NCBI GenBank assembly: GCA_017519685.1
Contig: JAFWRV010000342.1
Location: forward strand, 1-10,793
DNA: 10,793 bases
Direction of reading: 5' to 3'
Origin: Clostridia bacterium
Lineage (GTDB): Bacteria > Bacillota > Clostridia > Oscillospirales > Acutalibacteraceae
Shown here: piece after piece, positions 6,713 to 10,793 of the stretch
Layout of the letters: every line of letters begins with the position of its first letter
Numbering within the stretch: position 1 is the first letter of the stretch
Notes under the pieces: model-generated
What the model was told of the DNA's origin: nothing
Databases searched by the model: none
What the model saw: only the letters and a program-made list of their open reading frames with translations
Made by a program: the position numbers and the translations under genes

Positions 6713-8023
6713 TTATTGTTCCTTTGATATTGCTTTCTGAAGTTCCGAGAGCCCGCGCTGCGCAAGCGCCTCATATCTCAGCTTCTTGTCCCTGATTTTT
6801 TCATCAAGCGGAGGAAGAAGACCGAACGAAGCGCCCATCGGCTGAAAGTTTTTTATACTTTCATCCGCGACATACCTCGCGAGCGCGCCTGTCATAGTTG
6901 TTTTTCCGGGGATAAATTTTTCTTTTCCTTCGAGTCTGTTTGCGGCGTTGATTCCCGCAAGTATTCCCGAAGCCGCGCTTTCCATATACCCCTCAACACC
7001 CGTAATCTGACCTGCGAAAAACAAATTTTCTCTTGTTCTGAATGAAAAATCCTCATTCAAAAGACGCGGTGAATTGATGAATGTGTTTCTGTGCATAACT
7101 CCGTATCTGACAAATTCGGCATTTCTCAGAGCCGGAATCATTGAGAATACACTCTTCTGTTCGCCGAATTTCAGATTGGTCTGAAATCCGACAAGGTTAT
7201 ACATGGTTCCTTCAACGTTTTCTTTTCGGAGCTGAAGATTTGCCCACGGTCTGTGACCTGTGCGCGGGTCTGTCAGCCCCGCCGGCTTCATCGGGCCGAA
7301 ACGGATTGTGTCGCGGCCTCTTGACGCCATAACTTCTACGGGCATACAACCCTCATAGACATCCTTTCTCCTGTCAAACGAATGAATCTCCGCGGATTCG
7401 GCGCTTACGAGCGCGTCATAAAATTCATCATACTCCGCTTTATTCATCGGGCAGTTTATGTAATCATCCGCTTCGCCTCTGTCATATCTCGACTGAAGAA
7501 ACGCCTTGTCCATGTCAATGCTGTCCGCGGTCACTATCGGCGCCGCCGCGTCAAAGAAACTCAGACTGCCGTTACACAGCTTTCTTATGCTTTCGCTGAG
7601 TCCCTCGCTCGCGAGAGGCCCCGCCGCGATTATCACAAAGCCGTCGGGGATTTGAGTAATCTCCTCACGGATAACCGTGATAAGCGGATTTTCATTTATC
7701 TTTTCTGTCATCAGGGCGGAAAATTTTCCCCTGTCAACCGCGAGCGCACCGCCTGCGGGGACCGCAGTCTCTTTCGCGCAGCTGACACAGACGGAGCCCA
7801 TAAGTTCCATCTCCGCCTTGAGCATACCGGCGGCGCTTCCCAATCTCATCGCCTTGAAGGAGTTTGAGCAGACAAGCTCACAGAGATTTTCATCCGAATG
7901 AGCGGGCGAAAACCTGACGGGTTTCATCTCGTAAAGCTCAACCGCTATTCCCCTGCGCGCGAGCTGCGCTGCCGCCTCGCATCCGGCAAAGCCGCCTCCT
8001 ATGACCTTAACCTTTTTTTCCAT
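6713..8023 (-). CDS. trmFO: Methylenetetrahydrofolate-tRNA-(uracil-5-)-methyltransferase TrmFO
   Basis: TrmFO is a cytoplasmic FAD enzyme that makes ribothymidine at position 54 of the tRNA T-loop, using methylenetetrahydrofolate as carbon donor and a reduced nicotinamide cofactor. At 436 residues it is the usual length. The N-terminal FAD-binding motif VIGGGFAGCEAA (about 7-18) is intact. The two functional cysteines known from the Bacillus enzyme are both present: Cys52 in VCSNSFK and Cys226 in YEGCMPVEVMA. Other family stretches include RFGPMKPAGLTDPRTG, FAGQITGVEGYMESAASG near the C-terminus, and NFQPMGASFGLLPPL. The ATG at 8021-8023 lies inside the end of topA (17-nt overlap) and is preceded only by a weak purine run, so translation probably depends on coupling to topA. 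The topA-trmFO order is widely conserved in Firmicutes. The stop is 18 nt before the ACP-like start. Confidence 0.97.
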   Translation of the reverse strand: MEKKVKVIGGGFAGCEAAAQLARRGIAVELYEMKPVRFSPAHSDENLCELVCSNSFKAMRLGSAAGMLKAEMELMGSVCVSCAKETAVPAGGALAVDRGKFSALMTEKINENPLITVIREEITQIPDGFVIIAAGPLASEGLSESIRKLCNGSLSFFDAAAPIVTADSIDMDKAFLQSRYDRGEADDYINCPMNKAEYDEFYDALVSAESAEIHSFDRRKDVYEGCMPVEVMASRGRDTIRFGPMKPAGLTDPRTGHRPWANLQLRKENVEGTMYNLVGFQTNLKFGEQKSVFSMIPALRNAEFVRYGVMHRNTFINSPRLLNEDFSFRTRENLFFAGQITGVEGYMESAASGILAGINAANRLEGKEKFIPGKTTMTGALARYVADESIKNFQPMGASFGLLPPLDEKIRDKKLRYEALAQRGLSELQKAISKEQ

Positions 8024-10112
8024 AGGATTTCTTTCTTACCGTATGCTTGTGGTTTTCGCATTCTTCGTTGCTGCAATACGGCTTTCCTCCGCGTGAAACG
8101 AGCATTATCTTGCCGCATTTCGGGCATTTCGCGTCGGTCGGCATATCCCAGCTTACAAACGAGCATTTGGGATAATTTGAGCAGCCATAAAACAGAGCGC
8201 CTTTTTTGCTGCGCTTTTCAACTATATCGCCAGAGCAGACAGGGCAGAGACCCTTGCCCACAACGAACGGCTTGACATTATTGCAATCCGGGTAACCCGA
8301 ACAGCCGAGGAAGCGACCGTATCTGCCGTTTCTGACTATCATGGGCTTGCCGCAGAGTTCGCACACCTCATCGGTCTGCTCGTCGGAAAGACGGATTTTC
8401 TGCCCTCTCATATCCTCTCTCGCCTTTTCAAGCTGCTGCCTGAGGTCGGGATAGAATTCATCGAGCATCGCGATATAATCCGTTTCGCCGCTGCCGACCT
8501 TGTCAAGGTCATCCTCCATCTGCGCGGTGAATTTGGTGTTTACTATCTTCGGGAAACGTTCCTCAAGCAGTTCCGTTATCGCCATGCCGAGTTCCGTGGG
8601 AACGAGCTGCTTCTGCTTGCGGCTGACATAATCCTTTCCCGTGATTGTTGAAATTATCGACGCGTAGGTTGACGGGCGCCCGACTCCGTTTTCCTCAAGT
8701 TCCTTGATAAGCGTTGCCTCGGTGTAACGGGCAGGGGGCTGGGTGAAATGCTGGGCGGGTGTAATCTCGCGGAGTTTGAGTTTCTCGTCTTCCTTTATTT
8801 CGGGAAGCGCGTTCTTGGTCAGCGCGTCCTCGGGCAGTTCATACACCTTGGTGAAGCCCTCAAACTTGACTGTTGAGCCGGTGCAGGTGAGAAGACAGAA
8901 TCTGTCGCTGTCACCCTTGTGTGAAATGATTTCCACTCTGACTGTATTCATTACGCACGGAGCCATGAGGCAGGCGATGAATCTGCGCCAGATAAGCGTG
9001 TAGAGCTTAAGCTGGTCGGGGGAAAGATCCTTCGCAATACTCTCGGGAGTAATTGAGGGATCGGACGGTCTTATCGCCTCGTGGCCGTCCTGCGCGTTTG
9101 CCTTAGTTTTATAGAAATTCTGCTTTTCGGGAACATACTTGTCTCCGTAATTCTTGCGGATGAATTCAGTTCCCGAAGTTCTCGCCTCATCGGAAATACG
9201 GAGCGAGTCGGTTCTCATATAGGTGATAAGACCCATGCTGCCGTAATCGGAAAGCTCAATACCTTCGTAAAGCTCCTGGGCTATCCTCATCGTCCTTGAC
9301 GACTGGAAATTGAGCTTTTTTGACGCTTCCTGCTGAAGGGTTGAGGTTGTGAACGGAGGAGCCGGCCTCTGATTTTTGGTGCCCTTCTTTACCGACTTCA
9401 CTTCATACTCGGCGTCTGTCAGACGCTCGACATATTCATTGGCGGTCTTTTCGTCGGCAATTTTAACCTTGCCGTTTTCGTCGGCTTCAAGAGCCGCCTT
9501 GATAATCTTCTTTGAGCCCGAAGCGAGCTTGACCTCAACTGACCAGTATTCTTCAGGAATGAATTTCTCTATCTCCCTCTCTCGGTCAACAATCAGACGC
9601 AGGGCAACGCTCTGCACTCTGCCTGCCGAAAGACGCGGTCTTATCTTCTGCGACACAAACGGGCTGAGGGTGTAGCCGACCAGACGGTCGAGAATACGCC
9701 TTGCCTGCTGGGCGTTGACGAGATCCATATCAACCTTGCGGGGATTCTGCATGCCGGTGCGGATTCCGCTCTTTGTTATCTCATTGAAGGTAACTCTGTT
9801 TGCCTCGTTGAGATTAAGCCCGAGCACGGTCGCGAGATGCCAGGATATGCCCTCTCCCTCACGGTCCGGGTCGGTCGCGAGATAGACCTTGTCACTCTTG
9901 CCCGCTTTTTCACGGAGCTGTTTTACAAGGGCTTCCTTTTCGGGAATAATTTCATACTTCGGCGCGTAATTGTTTCGCACATCGACGCTCAGGGTTCTGT
10001 CGGGCAGGTCCCTGACATGTCCCTTGGAAGCGACGACTTCATATCCGCTGCCGAGATATTTTTTGATTGTTTTCGCCTTTGCGGGCGACTCTACTATTAC
10101 CAGCTTTGACAT
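8007..10112 (-). CDS. topA: DNA topoisomerase I (type IA)
   Basis: TopA relaxes negative supercoils by cutting one strand and passing the other, acting behind RNA polymerase. At 701 residues it is typical for Firmicutes. The Toprim domain starts at once (KLVIVESPAKAKTI, with Glu8) and carries the metal-binding triad ATDPDREGEG (Asp81, Asp83, Glu85). The active-site tyrosine is Tyr298 in GLITYMRTDSLR. PPARYTEATLIKELEENG is a further type IA motif. The C-terminus has three four-cysteine zinc fingers: Cys584/587/604/610, Cys623/626/644/650 and Cys663/666/680/685, which bind DNA and in some species RNA polymerase, then a basic tail. The ATG at 10110-10112 has AGGAG six bases upstream, in the 30-nt gap after dprA. 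All key residues are present. Confidence 0.98.
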   Translation of the reverse strand: MSKLVIVESPAKAKTIKKYLGSGYEVVASKGHVRDLPDRTLSVDVRNNYAPKYEIIPEKEALVKQLREKAGKSDKVYLATDPDREGEGISWHLATVLGLNLNEANRVTFNEITKSGIRTGMQNPRKVDMDLVNAQQARRILDRLVGYTLSPFVSQKIRPRLSAGRVQSVALRLIVDREREIEKFIPEEYWSVEVKLASGSKKIIKAALEADENGKVKIADEKTANEYVERLTDAEYEVKSVKKGTKNQRPAPPFTTSTLQQEASKKLNFQSSRTMRIAQELYEGIELSDYGSMGLITYMRTDSLRISDEARTSGTEFIRKNYGDKYVPEKQNFYKTKANAQDGHEAIRPSDPSITPESIAKDLSPDQLKLYTLIWRRFIACLMAPCVMNTVRVEIISHKGDSDRFCLLTCTGSTVKFEGFTKVYELPEDALTKNALPEIKEDEKLKLREITPAQHFTQPPARYTEATLIKELEENGVGRPSTYASIISTITGKDYVSRKQKQLVPTELGMAITELLEERFPKIVNTKFTAQMEDDLDKVGSGETDYIAMLDEFYPDLRQQLEKAREDMRGQKIRLSDEQTDEVCELCGKPMIVRNGRYGRFLGCSGYPDCNNVKPFVVGKGLCPVCSGDIVEKRSKKGALFYGCSNYPKCSFVSWDMPTDAKCPKCGKIMLVSRGGKPYCSNEECENHKHTVRKKSYGKKG

Positions 10113-10142
10113 ATATTTCTCCTGAACCGGGTATTAGCCCGT

Positions 10143-10793
10143 TTATGAACGAATATAATTTTTACCTTCCGTCTGTTCCGCGTAACCGCCGATTTCAAGC
10201 TCGGTCAGAGCGGTTATCACTCCCGAGGGCGGCAGCCCTGTCATGACACAGATTTCATCGGTATGCAGCGGCTCGTCACTTAAAACGGCGTAAACCTTCG
10301 CAGCTTCCTCTCCGAACCCCCGCGGCAGCGCTTTTGATGAACCCGCTTTTTTATCCCCGCTTGAAACCGTTCCTTCCGGCAGGGTGTTTCCGGCCGCCGA
10401 AGAATCGATTTTACCGGGATACTCAAATTCAAACGGAGCGAGTATGTCCGCAGCGCAGGTCACCGCCTTCGCCCCGTCTCTTATCAGACGGTTTGTTCCG
10501 AGGTAGGAGGAATTGAGTATTCCTCCGGGAACGGCGAATATCTCTCTGCCCTGCTCCGCGGCGCAGGCCGCCGTTATCAGCGAGCCGCTTTTCTCACCCG
10601 CTTCAACCACGAGCACTCCTCTGCTGAGACCCGAAATGATTCTGTTCCTTTTGGGAAAGGTGTATCTGCTCGCAGGTGAAAACGGAGGATACTCCGTCAC
10701 GAGAGCGCCTTTTTGGGCAATCTCCCTGCGCAGGGCGTCATTAAGCAAAAGGTATCTCGTTCCGAGTCCGCATCCGAGAACACAGACGGTCGG
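10143..10793 (-). CDS. dprA: DNA processing protein DprA, C-terminal part
   Basis: DprA (DprA/Smf) binds incoming single-stranded DNA and loads RecA on it during natural transformation; it is widely kept in bacteria not known to be competent. The frame is open to the right edge, so the N-terminal part is missing and 216 residues are visible. The visible sequence starts inside the Rossmann-type domain at VCVLGCGLGTRY. It continues through the strongly conserved FPKRNRIISGLSRGVLVVEA, SGSLITAACAAEQGR, IFAVPGGI and GTNRLIRDGAK. A low-complexity linker leads to a C-terminal winged-helix-like domain (EEAAKVYAVL to the end), which in other DprA proteins aids interaction or DNA binding. The TTG at 10746-10748 is internal and not a true start. 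It lies 30 nt upstream of topA, the common dprA-topA-trmFO order of Firmicutes. Confidence 0.96.
   Translation of the reverse strand, partial: PTVCVLGCGLGTRYLLLNDALRREIAQKGALVTEYPPFSPASRYTFPKRNRIISGLSRGVLVVEAGEKSGSLITAACAAEQGREIFAVPGGILNSSYLGTNRLIRDGAKAVTCAADILAPFEFEYPGKIDSSAAGNTLPEGTVSSGDKKAGSSKALPRGFGEEAAKVYAVLSDEPLHTDEICVMTGLPPSGVITALTELEIGGYAEQTEGKNYIRS

Noticed and set aside
8047..8364. Cysteine-rich C-terminus of TopA, considered as an unusual fused zinc-finger protein
   Set aside because: Three four-cysteine fingers are common in bacterial TopA, and the frame is continuous with the catalytic domain.
10113..10142. Gap between dprA and topA, considered as a topA promoter (topA is often supercoiling-regulated)
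   Set aside because: It has only 30 bases, filled mainly by the ribosome site; a promoter inside dprA cannot be excluded but I could not point to one.

Overview
The window looks like a piece of a Clostridia genome, most likely from the Oscillospiraceae/Ruminococcaceae group of gut Firmicutes. The evidence is the gene content and order (dprA-topA-trmFO next to acp-rnc-radical SAM-smc), the folate-dependent TrmFO, and a BspA-like surface protein with DUF285-type repeats. This placement is inference; no rRNA or other marker gene is present.

From about position 340 to the right end, everything is one tightly packed unit on the minus strand, transcribed right to left: dprA (5' part outside the window), topA, trmFO, an acyl-carrier-protein-like gene, rnc, an Elp3/YhcC-like radical SAM gene, smc, and a class II aldolase gene. 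Gaps are 33 nt or less, and three pairs overlap (topA/trmFO by 17 nt, rnc/radical SAM by 4 nt, radical SAM/smc by 11 nt). No terminator or clear promoter is visible between them, so a single long transcript is likely. The unit combines DNA topology and chromosome organisation (TopA, Smc), DNA uptake and recombination (DprA), and RNA processing and modification (TrmFO, RNase III). There is no non-coding stretch over 300 bases, and I saw no tRNA, rRNA, CRISPR array or insertion sequence.

The leftmost ~345 bases are different. They encode, on the plus strand, an internal piece of a repeat-rich secreted surface protein. Its recognisable sequence stops at the same point (about 340-348) where the minus-strand aldolase loses recognisable sequence, just before the expected metal-binding motif of its second tandem domain. 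Two broken genes meet head-on here, so this is either a real rearrangement or a chimeric assembly join.

The most interesting intact gene is the small ACP-like protein at 6473-6694. It keeps the length, acidity and helix pattern of an acyl carrier protein and sits in the usual acpP position before rnc. However, the phosphopantetheine serine of the DSL motif is replaced by glutamate (DEFE). The bases encoding that replacement are an exact 15-nt copy of a segment 39 nt further along the same gene.
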